From Globisporangium splendens (Eukaryota > Oomycota > Peronosporomycetes > Pythiales > Pythiaceae): DNA of 64,000 nucleotides. The stretch is taken from NCBI GenBank assembly GCA_006386115.1, contig VFIW01000048.1:124001-188000 (forward strand), read 5' to 3'. Positions within the stretch are counted from its first letter, which is position 1. Every line of letters begins with the position of its first letter. Positions 22,157 to 34,100 of this stretch are shown here, in pieces. A program made the translations under genes and the position numbers. Below the pieces are notes generated by a model. That model did no database searches. It saw only the letters and a list, made by a program, of their open reading frames with translations, and was not told where the DNA came from.

Positions 22157-23989
22157 CTAGCGCACGACAATGTCACTGTCGCTTCTGTCGCTCTGATAGC
22201 TGTGGGAGCCTCCTGCTTCTCCGCTGCCGCTGGAGCTCCGCGACCGGAACGAGAAGAACCTTCGCTGCCTGAGCAGCACCAGCCAGAGCTTGTTCTCCAC
22301 GGACGACGACTGTTTCTGGAACCGGTGGCGGCGGTCGTTGTCGAACTGCTGCTGTTGTCGTCGCTCCGGGTTCGGACTCACGGGGTCGTCGTCAAAGTGC
22401 CACGCATCGGCGTCGCCGTTGAATGTGCTGTTTTTCCGCGTGCACGCGTCGATCTCGGCGTTCGCCATGCGCATGTACCCGTCGGGCGTGGGTGGTTCGT
22501 CGGCTGCCACGAGCAGCGGCAGGTTCCCGCTTGTGGAGACGAAGGATGGCCGCTCGTGTTGGCTGTCCGAGTCCGAGTCCGAGCCATCCAGGTTAGCACC
22601 ATACCGATCGCGTCTCTCGTCGCTGCTGCTGTTGCTACTGCTCTTGTGGTTGTTATTATTCATGCCTGAGAGAAGCTGTCGAGGCGTCAGTGGCTCCATT
22701 GCTGATGTTGGTTGCGTTGCTCGTAGCGAGTAGTTGAACGCAGCGTCCGAGACTCGGCGGCGCCGGGAGACCGCGGCGACCTCAGCAGCGTACTGGGTCG
22801 CGAACTTGCGATGTGATTCGACAACCTCGCGGCTCCAGCTCACGGTGGCCGCGCAGTTGTCCTGGATCCACGGATGCATGCTCACCTCGTCCATGGTCAT
22901 GACGTCGTCGGGATCGTCGCTCGCCAGTAGCCGCTGCAGCAGATCCCGCGCTGCGCGGCTGATCGTCGCGCCGCCGGCAGGGAACTCGAGATGGAAAGGC
23001 GAGGAGGTCTCACGTGGTACTAAGGTGTTGTTGTCCCCATCGTCGTTGGCGTTGTCATGCTTCTCGAAGGGGAAGCACGCGCAGAGCAGCACGTACATGG
23101 TCACGCCGAGCGCCCAAATGTCCACTTGCCGTGCCTCGCGCCAGTTGCACAGCGTATCGTCTCGCCGCTGCACCACGAACGGCGGCAGGAACTTGCGATG
23201 ATGCGCGTCGTCCCATAGAAAGAGCGGTGCTTTCTGCTGTTGTTTGCTTCTGTTGCTGCGTTTGCCGCCGCCACCGCCACCGCCGCTGGACGGCCGGTCG
23301 TCCTCATCTGTGGCCGGGACGCGGCTCTGGAATGTGAACTCGCCTGTGTTCCACGCCGCGGCACGGCCAAAATCCGCGACCAGCACGCGCGAATCGGGCT
23401 CCGTGTCGCTGTACAGGATATGTTCGGGCCGCACTTCGCCGTGGATGATCTCGCGGTTGTGGAGAAAGCGGAGACCGTCGACGACGCCCGCGAGCACGCG
23501 GCTGATCTCGTACTCGGAGAACTTGTACGCGCGCGCAGGCGACTTTGGCGGCATCGCCACCGACGCCGTGTGGATGCGGTTCATCACCTCGCCTCCCCGC
23601 GCCAGTTCAAACGCGATCTCGAACGTCGACCGGGACGTGAACACGTCGTAGAGCGTCAGCAGGTTCGGGTGGTCGCGGCAGAGCGAGAGCACGCGCACCT
23701 CGCGCCGCAGTCTGCGCCGCGTGTCCTTGCGCGCGAGGATCTTCTTGTCGAACACCTTGAGTGCTACGATCTCGTGCGTCATGCGGTTGCGCGCTGTGTA
23801 CAGACCCGGTGGCGTGGACGACGACGTCGCCACTGGACTCGTGGACGCCGCAGAGAGGTTGTAGCCGCGCGAGAGCCACGACGAGCGCTCCACCATGAGC
23901 GGCCGCAGGTCCTCGTACACGTGCGCGCGCTTGGCGTGCACCACGTCCGAGCAGCACGACGCGCCCGCGCACACGCCCCACCACCACAT
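22157..23989 (-). CDS. CAMK-like Ser/Thr kinase, probable pseudokinase
   Basis: A single-exon frame of 610 aa. The kinase-like domain spans about residues 55-375. The beta-3 lysine (VALKVF, K78), a candidate helix-C glutamate, DFG (206-208), VDIWALGVTMYVLL and the C-lobe end (MHPWIQD) are kept. The glycine-rich loop is replaced by a Ser/Thr/Pro stretch (SSSTPPGLYTARN), and the catalytic loop reads HGEVRPEH (183-190) where active kinases have HRDLKPEN. A Gly-rich insertion and a Lys/Gln-rich segment interrupt the region after DFG. The tail is rich in Ser, Asn and Asp and ends in RSDSDIVVR. Loss of the catalytic Asp and Asn suggests a scaffold or allosteric role, which is inference. It shares a 458-bp divergent promoter with the phosphatase at 24448. 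Confidence 0.82.
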   Translation of the reverse strand: MWWWGVCAGASCCSDVVHAKRAHVYEDLRPLMVERSSWLSRGYNLSAASTSPVATSSSTPPGLYTARNRMTHEIVALKVFDKKILARKDTRRRLRREVRVLSLCRDHPNLLTLYDVFTSRSTFEIAFELARGGEVMNRIHTASVAMPPKSPARAYKFSEYEISRVLAGVVDGLRFLHNREIIHGEVRPEHILYSDTEPDSRVLVADFGRAAAWNTGEFTFQSRVPATDEDDRPSSGGGGGGGKRSNRSKQQQKAPLFLWDDAHHRKFLPPFVVQRRDDTLCNWREARQVDIWALGVTMYVLLCACFPFEKHDNANDDGDNNTLVPRETSSPFHLEFPAGGATISRAARDLLQRLLASDDPDDVMTMDEVSMHPWIQDNCAATVSWSREVVESHRKFATQYAAEVAAVSRRRRVSDAAFNYSLRATQPTSAMEPLTPRQLLSGMNNNNHKSSSNSSSDERRDRYGANLDGSDSDSDSQHERPSFVSTSGNLPLLVAADEPPTPDGYMRMANAEIDACTRKNSTFNGDADAWHFDDDPVSPNPERRQQQQFDNDRRHRFQKQSSSVENKLWLVLLRQRRFFSFRSRSSSGSGEAGGSHSYQSDRSDSDIVVR

Positions 23990-24447
23990 TCTCTTCTCGA
24001 CAATGAGGTGGCAATCGCTAGTGTCGTTGTGTAGACGGACGTAAACCTTGCGACAACGCTACACACAACTCAACGTGAAGACGTTCAGGAAACTCTATAA
24101 TTGCATATGCAAGTGAGCAGTTGTTTTAACTTTCAGCCAATGATAATTGTGTGTGTGGAAGGTTTTTAGCCAGTGAGAGGATGGGAACAGGTGGAGAAGA
24201 CAGAGATACGCACTGGGGAATTATACGGTAGGTTGCTCACATGACATCCATATTTGGATTTTCCAGCTACTGTACGAAATTGTCTCGAGAATTGCATATG
24301 CAAATATACAGTTTCTTTGTTTTCAGCCAATAGAGTCATCAGTCAGCGCATTTCTATCCAATCCGAAGGCACAGTCAAGAGCAACGAACCTCTCCCCATA
24401 AACAGCTACGAAACAAGGCGTCAGTCAAATTGTCGGCAACAAGCACA
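23990..24447. promoter_or_regulatory. Divergent promoter with duplicated palindrome-CCAAT module
   Basis: The 458-bp interval between two divergent start codons holds two copies of one arrangement. The palindrome TTGCATATGCAA (24099-24110 and 24292-24303) is followed 20 and 17 nt later by TTTCAGCCAAT (24131-24141 and 24321-24331). CCAAT is the NF-Y core. A weaker half copy (TTTTAGCCAGT) lies near 24164. The layout suggests shared control of both genes; function is inferred. Confidence 0.6.
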
Positions 24448-25565
24448 ATGTCGATGCATCCAAAGCGCCACTTGGAGCGGCTGCGCCGCGGCGAGCACAT
24501 TGAGCTGAACGCGGTGCTGGCGATCTGCGAGCGTATGAAGGACCTGCTGGTGGAGGATGACAACGTGGTGGCTGTGGCGTCGCCCGTGACGATCTGCGGC
24601 GACATCCACGGGCAGTTCCACGACCTGCTCGAGCTCTTCAAGCTGAGCGGCCAGGCGCCCGAGACCAACTACATCTTTTTGGGCGACTTCGTGGACCGTG
24701 GCGCCATGAGCGTCGAGACCATCACGCTGCTCTGCGTGCTCAAGGTGTGCTACCCGGAGCACATCACGCTGCTTCGCGGCAACCACGAGTCGCGCCAGAC
24801 GACGCAGGTGTACGGCTTCCAGATGGAGTGCATGAAGAAGTACGACGGCGACGCGCGCGTGTACAAGGCGTTCACCGACATGTTCGACTTCCTGCCGCTC
24901 GGCGCGATCGTGGACGACAGCCTACTCTGCCTCCACGGCGGCTTGAGCCCCACGATCCACCACGTCGACCAGCTGCGCATGATCAACCGGTTCATGGAGA
25001 TCCCGCCTGACGGTCCCTTCGCCGACATCGTTTGGTCCGACCCGGATCCCAAGAACCTTGGCTTCCACATGGTGAGATGCTTTAGCACATGCCATGCTAT
25101 CATTTATGATGCTAGTCTCATGGTCTTGTGTGCGTCTATGTAGTCCCCACGTGGCGCTGGGTACATCTTCGGCGAAGACGTGGTCGAGAAGTTCCTGCAC
25201 CTGAACAAACTGGGCCACATCAGTCGCGCGCATCAGCTGTGCATGGAGGGGTACCAGGTCTTGTTCCGCGAGACGTTCTCGACCGTGTGGAGCGCGCCCA
25301 ACTACTGTCACCGCTTCGGCAACCTGGCCGCCGTCATGGCCGTCGACGAACACCTGCAGGTACAACAACAAAAAAGCTATGTGGTTTTTATTCATAGCCA
25401 TCGCACGAGAGAGAATCACGTTTGTCGTAATTGTGTGTGTGTATTGGTTGTGGACAGCGGTCGTACAAGATCTTTAAAGAAGCGACCACGTCGCCGCAGT
25501 ACGTCGGCGTGCTCGACAAGCCCTCGGCGTCGACGGACGTCATCGATGCCGGCTACTTCACGTAG
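24448..25565 (+). CDS. PP2A/PP4/PP6-family Ser/Thr protein phosphatase, atypical C-terminus
   Basis: Exons 24448-25071, 25144-25359 and 25458-25565 give 315 aa. Metal-binding signatures of PPP phosphatases are all present: [28 protein letters not shown], and the last-third histidine region [12 protein letters not shown]. The overall sequence is nearest to the PP2A-PP4-PP6 branch ([32 protein letters not shown]). PP2A, PP4 and PP6 catalytic subunits end in YFL, whose leucine is carboxymethylated to control holoenzyme assembly. This protein ends in AGYFT, so that site is absent. It likely dephosphorylates Ser/Thr with two metal ions; regulatory partners are unknown. Both introns are phase 0 (72 and 98 nt). 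Confidence 0.9.
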
Positions 25566-25654
25566 TCAGTCTGCTGGTATATATAATGATGCCTTGTCTC
25601 GCGTTCCCTAACAAAATGCGGCAACCACGTGTCATTTCGCTGTCTTTGTCTAGC

Positions 25655-26113
25655 CTAGTGGCGCGATCGCTTCTTGTCCTTGCGCGCCTTCGAGCGCATC
25701 TTGTGCTGCTGCTTGGCGGTCTCGTACTCCTCCGTGAGCTGCTGCGTCGTCTTCTGCCGCACGCGCTTCATCTTGGTCTTGACAAACTTGTCGATCTCGA
25801 GCGCGTCGTAGTACACGAGCGACTGTGGGTGGTTGTACAGCTGCGCGTTCGCGACCATCTGCTTGAAGTCGTCTTCAAACTGCGCGTGCGACCCGTACTT
25901 GTGTCTGTCGATACGCGACTTGATGGTCGCGAGGTCCATCGGCGTCTTCACGATCGTGTAGTAATCCGGGTACTCTAGCGCCGATGGCTTCTCGAGATAC
26001 AACTCGGTGCGCAGTCGGCCCGTGGCGTCGGCGAGCTTCATGACACCGTCGTACACTTTGCGGTAAAAGTAGCACAACATCTTGCGCTGATTCTTCGTCT
26101 CCTCGTCAAGCAG

Positions 26114-26146
<33 letters not shown>

Positions 26147-29100
26147 CACTTTGGATTCTTCATCGTTGTTTTCGCCGCCACCTTCACGAATTGACGAGAG
26201 CGGCTCGCGTTTTCGCTTGCCACCGACAGCAGACGCCACCGAGTCACCGCCACTACCTGACGGCAATTTCTTCTTGCCTGCCAGCTTCACGACATCCTTC
26301 TTGTCTTCAATGCCGTCCTCGCACATCCTCACAAACTCGGAGTCCGTAAACTCGTCGCGGTACGAAATCTCCTTGCGTTTGCGACCCTTGCTCTCGGTGT
26401 CCATGCCAAAGTTCCAGCTGTTTTTGTCGTGTTTGCCACTCGCAATGTCGTTTTCCATCTCCGCATTCGCTTCGCTCAGCCACACTGGGACGTCCTTTTC
26501 GTTCATCAACCGACTGCGAGCCACAGTCGGCATCTTCATCCGCTTACAGTAGTCCGCCCACTCTTTATCCTCACGCTGCTGCCGCTCGACGTCCATTTTC
26601 TGATACAGTGTGAGCTCTTCTTCAGTCAGCGCCATCATCTCGTTGATCTCGTCATCCACCAGCACCGACGTCGTCTCTTCTTCGCCGCCGTTAGCTGCAT
26701 TCGCGGCTTCCTCCGATTCCATTTTGATCAGACTTTCCAGCAGCGCACGTCGCTCAGCTTCTTTCGATCGGTTGTTAAACTTGCCGGCTTCGACCACGAG
26801 ATTGTTCATGTTCATCTTGTCCGTCGCACGCGACAAAATCTTTTCTTCCACGGGACTGTTCGTCACCAACCGGAATACGCGCACCTCGTTCTTTTGACCG
26901 ATACGATGCGCACGATCCTGCGCCTGCGCATCCATCGCAGGATTCCAATCACTGTCGAAGATAATGACAGTATCGGCCGTCGCAAGGTTCAAACCCAGAC
27001 CACCAGCACGGGTACTTAACAAGAAAATAAAGTACGGCGAGTCTGGGGCATTAAACATGAACATGCGCTGCTCGCGCTCGTCGGCACTCGTGGAACCGTC
27101 AAGACGCAAATACCGGAACCCTCGGTAGTTGAAATAGTCTTCGAGCACGTGCATTAATTGGGTCATCTGACTAAACATCAGCACGCGATGCCCAGCCTTT
27201 TGCAGCTTCGGAAGCATGCGGTCAAGCAGCTCAAACTTGCCCGACGAACGCACAATATCGAAATCAATCGGATACCCGTTGACCTGGAACAAGTACGGAT
27301 GGTTGCACACCTTGCGCAATTGCATAAGCACATTCGACAAACCCTTCGACGTGTACTTGGTTTTCCCCTTGGTCTGGCCGTCTCCATCCGTTGTCTCCAT
27401 CAGCAATGCCCCACCTTCTTGGATTCGACGGTACAAAATCTTTTGCCATCCTGACAAATCACATTTCAGCACCCGCTCGACCTTGTCGGGCAATTGATCC
27501 AGCACAGAGCTCTTCACACGACGCAACAGGAACGGACGGAGCACTTGATGCAGACGGTTGATAATCAGCATACGCTCTTCATCAGAGAGTTCGTTCGTTT
27601 CGCCGCTTCCGGAAAACTGCGAAAATGGTTTGCTGAACCACTGCTCAAACGTGTCCACGGACTCAAAAATCGTCGGCAGCAAAAAGTTCAACAACGCCCA
27701 CAGTTCCGGCAAACTGTTTTGCAGCGGGGTACCCGTGAGCAACAGACGATTCCGCGAAGTGTACAGTGTGCCGAGCGTCATCGCGAATTTACTCTGCGCA
27801 TTCTTCATACGATGCCCTTCGTCCACAATGATGTACTGCCACTCGTACTTGCGAAGCACGTGCTTGTCTTTCATAATGTACTCGTACGTTGTTAGCAGAA
27901 CGTTGAACTGACAGCTCGCCATTTCCTGTCGGTGAAGGTCCTTGCGGACTTGAGGAGGTCCTTTGTACACGACCAGCACGAGGTCAGGTGCCCACTTCTT
28001 GAACTCGTTCACCCAGTTCGACAACGTCGAGAGCGGCACGACGACGAGGAACGGTCCATGGTTGTGCTTGATCTCGGTAATGTACGTCAACAGCGAGATG
28101 GACTGAATGGTTTTACCGAGACCCATTTCATCAGCCAAGATACCATTGAGGTGATTGTCGTAAAGCGAGACCATCCACTGCAAACCGCGCAATTGATATT
28201 CCTTCAGATCACCGCCAACAAGCATCATAGGCTGGCGAGGAAGCTCTCCCTTCGACGCGATCTCCAAATAGTTCAGATCTTCATCGTCTTCCTCACCTTC
28301 ACCTTCGCTTTTCGGTCGAGGAGACAACTCCATTCCCTCGACGTTATGTTTGCGCTTGTGCTCTCGCACGAGCTTCCGAATGCTGTCCAAATAGCTGTTG
28401 GTTTGTCCCAAGAGGTATGTAAGACGTTCGTTCTTGGCCTCCGCCACAAGTTTCCCGTACGCCTCCATATCATTGGCTTTGAGCGCCTTGAGACGAAGCT
28501 TCTCCTGACGATCTTCTTCACGCTCGGCTTTCGATGCTTTTTGATCCACGAACGCTTTCGCTGCCTTTGAAGACTTGGAAATCTGAAGTTTGACGTTCTT
28601 GTGGAACGCAAAGAAATCGCGCGAATGGTTTAAAATCGCCTTCAAATACAGTTGGTGATCCGCACGTCGCTTCTTCTCCAACGCCACCGATTTCTTTCGC
28701 TTCTCCTTTTCTTCACTTTGCAGCTCGACACGCGACACCGGTCGACGTCGACGGAACGACTTACGATCAATCGCAGAGGGTTCACCGAGAATCGCCAGCT
28801 GCTTCGTATACGTTCGCGAGACACGGTTGCGCAGCTTCTGCTGCAAGAGCACGCAGCGCAGGTCACGTAGCGTCTCTTGCTCTGACGCACTCAATTGGGT
28901 CGCGTGCGACTCTAGTTTTTCGAGACTCAGCGTCAGGAATTGCTGCAGCGACGACATGTACCGAAGCTTGATCGTGACATCATTGATACCAATCCACGGA
29001 GAGCTCAAGTTGTATGGGCCAAACGCCGTCATCGCCTTCGATTCCACATCAATCAGATCGCCATCAAAGCATTCGGGTCCCAAGTACAACAAATTGCGAG

Positions 29101-30262
29101 ATCCTCGCGTCCATTTGGGTTTGCGCTGTGTGATTTCCAATACGGGCGGAGGTGGCGGCGGCATATTCGCCGCTTTCTGCTTTGCTTGCTGCAGCTGGTT
29201 CTGTTGCTGTTGCTGAGCTGTCAAAGCGCCGTTCTGTATCATGGACGCTGCGGAAATACTCGCCTTTGTCGCATTCACCATGGACGCACCTCCCTTCTTC
29301 GTGGTACCTGCGATCGACTCATCCATCGAGTGGCACAGCGCTTTGTACGCGCGGATCTGGCTGTGCAGGTGCTCCAGCTGCTTCTCTGTGAAAATCAGTT
29401 GTGCCGCTGGGTTCTGGTGCAATTCGAGCGCCTGCTGCGGAGGCGATTGGCGCAAAATCTCTTTATCGCGCAGGAACGGGCTCGCGGCCACATCCAACGG
29501 AGTCGATGCGCCACTCGAAGTACCAGAAGCTGCAGCTGCTTGACGAGCTTGTGCTTGTGCTTGTGCCTGTGCTGCCTTTGCTTGAGCTACCTGCGCCTTA
29601 GCTTGTGCTTGTGCCTGGGCTTGCGCCTGGCGCTGGCGCTGGTACAGAAGCTGCTGCTGCTGCTGTTGTTGTTGCTGCTGCCTCTGCAACTGCTGCTGGA
29701 GCTGTTGTTGCTGCACACTTTGTGTCCCAGAGGTTGCTCCAACCTGACCTGCTAATGAATAATCCATTCCCAGAAAGCACACATCAGTCTCCCCATGCAG
29801 AAACGCGTAATAATATAAAGACAAGATCGCCAGCAGTCAGAGCCAAAAGAAGAACTTACCTGCTTGCGGCGCGACAGGCGCCGTGGAAGGCTGCACACCT
29901 CCCTGCTGCGTCGTCGCCTTCGCGGCACCTGCTCCGAGCTGCTGCTGCTCCTGTCGCTTCTGGTGGTACTGGCGCAGCAGCGACACGATCTGCGCGTACT
30001 TTGGGTGCGACGTCTGGTTGGCGCGCTGCATGCGTAACGCAGCGTCCATGAGCTTCTTCACGTCGGCCGCCGTCAGCTGCACCATCTTCCCGCCTCCAAT
30101 CGTCGGCGCGACTGCTGCGTTTCCATTCACAGACGATGCAGCGGATGCCGCAGTAGTAGTCGTCGTCGTAGTGGAGGCGCTGCTATTGACTGCGGTCGTA
30201 GCTGTAGTCGCTGGAGGTGGCGCACTCACCGACGCGCCGCCATTCTTGCCGCTGCTGTTCAT
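25655..30262 (-). CDS. SNF2/Brahma-type chromatin-remodelling ATPase
   Basis: Exon 1 is 29860-30262 and exon 2 is 25655 to 29748 (or 29751), with a phase-1 intron of about 110 nt and two equally in-frame acceptors, giving about 1498 aa. The N-terminus is Ser/Thr/Ala-rich, then come poly-Gln and Ala/Gln tracts. An HSA-type basic helix (LEKKRRADHQLYLKAILNHS) recruits actin-related proteins in this family. The SNF2 ATPase follows, with DEMGLGKT, VDEGH, LLTGTPLQN, STRAGGLGLNLATADTV and the arginine-finger region QDRAHRIGQ, then a SnAC-like segment, an Asp repeat, and a C-terminal bromodomain (YPDYYTIVKTPMDLATIKSRI ... AQLYNHPQS). This order is that of the catalytic subunit of SWI/SNF-RSC complexes, which slides or ejects nucleosomes and reads acetyl-lysine. 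It is nuclear; the C-terminus is Lys/Arg-rich. Confidence 0.95.
26110..26146. repeat. (CGT)n trinucleotide repeat encoding poly-Asp
   Basis: A coding microsatellite inside the remodeller gene. It encodes about ten consecutive Asp residues between the SnAC-like region and the bromodomain. Length variation between strains is likely. Confidence 0.8.
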
Positions 30263-31103
30263 GGCGCACGCGCTTTCCTAGGAAAACAGCAACTTGCTGG
30301 AATGGAATGTGGAGTGGGGGCGGCGGACACGAAAGGGGGAAAGCTGTATACTGCGTATAGCAATCAATTAAACCTCAGGGAAACAAATGACATTTTCCAA
30401 ATCTAGAGAAAGAGAGTTTAAGGTTTTTATTTGTACAATATATGATTGGCTGAAATCGGTGGTTCTCATTGTCTTTATTTGTAGCCAATAAAGGCGCAGA
30501 ATGGTGTGATGTTTTGTCCAACGTGTATTTGATAAACTACTTGAGTGGTTTTTAAAGAGTTCTGTGCGGTTAGGTGTGAGTAGCAACATGTTTGAAACAT
30601 CCAGTGTCAAGTGTTTCAATCCTTCTGCCGCTTCTATTTTTTGCTGGTTTCCCAAAACCTCAAGAGACTGAAGCGATCCTACAGCACATGCAAATAAAAA
30701 ACCAGATCGCGTCTCACATACAAAACCCAAGTCAAAAGCGAAGCTCTCGATGTGTTGAAGACTGTCGGCACTTTCACTCCTCTCAACAGAAACGTCGCAG
30801 ATTCTTCACGCAACACACACCAGCCGGCGCCTTCCTCATTCGCTCTTCTATCCCCAGCAGAGACAGACCCAGTCAGACTGCGCGCGAGAGAAAGACCAGC
30901 CGCCGCACGCACGCACGTATCCAAGGCGGATACTGATAAAAAAAAACAAAACAAAAACCAGAAAGCGAGCGCCTCCACCACCCAAAGCCCCTTCCTGCTC
31001 AGAACGCTCCCTTGGATCTCGTTGAGCTCTCGCGCTGCCCATTCGGTCTTTTTCCATCTCTCCACTCGACGCCTGAAGCTCGCTATTTGGAAGATTTCGT
31101 GCG
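30263..31103. promoter_or_regulatory. Divergent promoter region with CCAAT elements
   Basis: 840 bp between the remodeller (minus) and the ATP-grasp gene (plus). It holds TTTCAGCCAAT on the minus strand at 30445-30455 and GTAGCCAAT on the plus strand at 30481-30489. An initiator-like GCCCATTCGGTCTTTT lies near 31037. No gene is seen; the reading frames here are short. Confidence 0.5.
31037..31053 (+). promoter_or_regulatory. Possible oomycete INR core promoter
   Basis: GCCCATTCGGTCTTTTT lies 51 bp upstream of the ATG at 31104. It matches the published oomycete initiator pattern (GCTCATTY plus a T-rich flank) at nearly every position. Judged by eye. Confidence 0.45.
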
Positions 31104-34100
31104 ATGGGCAACAACGCGGGGAAGCCACTGGACGACGCGCAGCAGCAAGCGCAAGCGCCGCCGTCCCCACAGCGAGCTGCTAAGAATGAGCCCGAGTTCC
31201 GCGTGCTCTCGTCGGACCAGCGCGCTGTGACCTTTGACGAGCGCGTGCACCTGCGCTCGACGAGCGGCGAGTTTGACCGTATCACGATCTCGACCACACA
31301 GCCGATGTCGGGCTTCCGCCCGCTGCAGCGCGCCGCGACGTACGACCCGCGTCTGCGCACGCAGAAGAAGCTGCTCACGGCGTCCGACGTGATGTACCGA
31401 CGCTACTTCAACGCCGTCGAAGACCGCGACTCCACGGGCGACGCCACGCGCAACCTCTATCGCATCGCCGAAGAAGACGTCGACACGCGCAAGGAGGCCG
31501 TGGTGGTGCTCGACCCGTTCTCGACGGGCATGACGCTCGCCGAGTCCGTCATGAAGCGCGGCTACGCGTGCATCTGCGTGTACTCGGACACGCTGCTCGT
31601 GATGAAGGATCTCATCAAGCACATCCCGCAGAGCTTCACGGACAAGTACGCGGCGATTATCTTCCACAACGGCGCTCACGACCATGCCGAGCAGGCGTAC
31701 CAGGACACCGTGAGCGCGATCAAGAAGGTCGAGGGTGTCAAGATCATTGGTATCATCGCTGGCGCAGAGACCGGCGTCATGATGGCCGATAAGCTCTCGG
31801 AAGACTTTGGTCTCACGACCAACTACTCGCGCGGTTCGGATGCGCGCCGCAACAAGTACCTCATGGGCGAGAAAGTGCGCGCAGCGGGTCTGCGTGCCGT
31901 GAAGCAGCGCTCGGCGACGAAATGGTCGCAGATCGTCGATTTCATTGAGAACGAATTGAAGCCGTCGCCGTTCCGCGTGATCGTCAAGCCGAACGAAAGC
32001 GCGGGCAGTGACGACGTGTTCCTCTGTACCTCGATGGACGAAGTGAAGCGCGCGTTTGGCAACATCCAGGGCAAGATCAACAGCCTCGGACTCGAAAACT
32101 CGGCGACGCTCGTGCAGGAGTTCCTCGACGGCACGGAGTACGTCGTCGACACGGTGAGTCGCAACGGTGTGCACAAGGTCGTCGCCGTGTGGGAGTACGA
32201 CAAGCGCGTGATGAACGGCGCGCCGTTCGTGTACTTTGGCGTATTGCTGCGGGCGGCGGCGGGCGACGTGCTCACCCCCGTCGTCAACTACGTGTTGAAG
32301 GTCCTGGATGCGCTTGAAATCGTGCACGGTCCCGGCCACGCCGAAGTCAAGTTTGTGAACGGCGAGCCGTGCCTGGTGGAGATCGGGTCGCGCTGCCACG
32401 GCGGCGAAGGCACGTACGTTCCGATTGTGAACCACTGCATTGGCTACAACCAAGTGGAATGCGCTTTGGACTCGTACTTTGACGAAGATGCGTTTAATGC
32501 GCTGCCGGAGCGCCCCACGACGCTCAAGGCGTACGGCTGCGAAGCGATGCTCGTGTCGTACCAGCGCGGCGTCTTGGAGGGCTACCCTGGGATGAAGGAG
32601 ATCGAAGCCATGTCCTCGTACGTCTCGCAGAGCCTCCACGTGCACGAAAACGACGAGTTGACGATCACGATCGATATGTTCACGACACCCGGCAGTGTGT
32701 TGATGGTGAACGACGACCCAGAGCAGCTGAAGCGCGATTACGACCGCGTGCGTGAATTGGAGCGCGATGGTCTCTACAAGCTCGCGGAGTCGGTTCCGGA
32801 CGTTACGTTTGAGGAGAAGAAGGTGGTTGTTGTCGTGGATCCGTTCTCGACTGGCGCCGTCGTTGCGCATTCGCTCATGCACCGCGGCTACGAGTGCATC
32901 TGTGTGTACAGCGACAAGCTCGAAAACATTGAGAACGTCGCGAGTCTGATCCCCGAGGGACTCACGTTGACGTTTGCAGCGACGATCGCGTACGAAGGAA
33001 GCTTGGACAAGACCATCGCGGCCGTAAAGAAAGCTGCACAAGCTGTGCTCGAGCAGAACCGACCTGTGAATGCTGGTCTGGGCAACAAGACCGACAAGCT
33101 GATCCACGCGGTGTTCCCCGGTGCCGAACTCGGCGTGCGCCTCGCGGATTCGCTCTCCGACTCGCTTGGTCTCGACAGCAACATCATCGAACTCTCTGCT
33201 GCTCGCCGAGACAAGTACCTGATGGGTGAGACGCTGCGCAACAGCGGCGTCCGCGCCGTGAAGCAGGTGAAGGCGTCATCGTGGGAGGAAGCCGAGGATT
33301 TCCTCGAGAACGCGCTTAAGCCAAGTCCGTTCGAAGTCGTGCTTAAGCCGCTCGAGAGCGCTGGTACCGAAGACGTGATCCTGTGTCTGTCCATGGAGCA
33401 GGCGAAGAAGACGTTCCACAGCATCCTCGGCAAGATCAACGGTCTCGGCATTGAGAACAACGCCGTGTTGCTGCAGGAGTACCTGGAAGGCGACGAGTAC
33501 GTCGTGGACACGACGAGTCGCAACGGCGAGCACAAGGTGATCGCGATCTGGAAGTACGACAAGCGCCGCGTGAACAACGCTGCGTTTGTGTACTTTGGTC
33601 TGTCGATCACGCCGGCAGTCGGTGTCGTGAACGAGCTCATTGAGTACCAGTTCCGCGTCCTCGGTACGTGTCTTTGTGTGCGGTTTGGTTGCGAATTGGT
33701 TGATTGCATGGCTAATCGTGTTGCTTCTCTGTATATGATATCTACAGACGCTTTGGGAATTCGCAATGGTCCAGCGCACGGTGAAGTCAAGTTTTGCCGC
33801 GGCTCGCCCGTGCTGATCGAAGTGGGTTCGCGCTGCCATGGCGGCGAAGGCGCGTGGGTGCCAATCGCCAACAAGTGCGTCGGCTACAACCAAGTGGGCG
33901 CTGCGATCGACAGTTATCTGGACCCCGATGCGTTCGACAAGCTGCCTGAACGAGTACGTTGTTGGGTTTCTTTTTCATATATTATATGCTGGTAATGGCG
34001 CGCTAACGTGCCATTGTGCATTTTTGTGCATGACAGCCAACGACACTGCTCGAGTACGGTTGCGAGGCCATGCTCGTGTCGTACAAGAACGGCGTGGTGA

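Noticed and set aside
23240..24034. 264-codon plus-strand frame over the pseudokinase N-terminus
   Set aside because: Antisense shadow (Arg/Val/His-rich) with no domain; the pseudokinase frame is continuous.
28940..29755. 271-codon plus-strand Leu/Cys/Arg-rich frame
   Set aside because: Complement of the Gln/Ala repeats in the SNF2 gene.
31083..33107. 674-codon minus-strand frame opposite the ATP-grasp gene
   Set aside because: His/Arg/Val-rich antisense shadow of a GC3-rich gene; the plus strand has clear domain motifs and splice sites.
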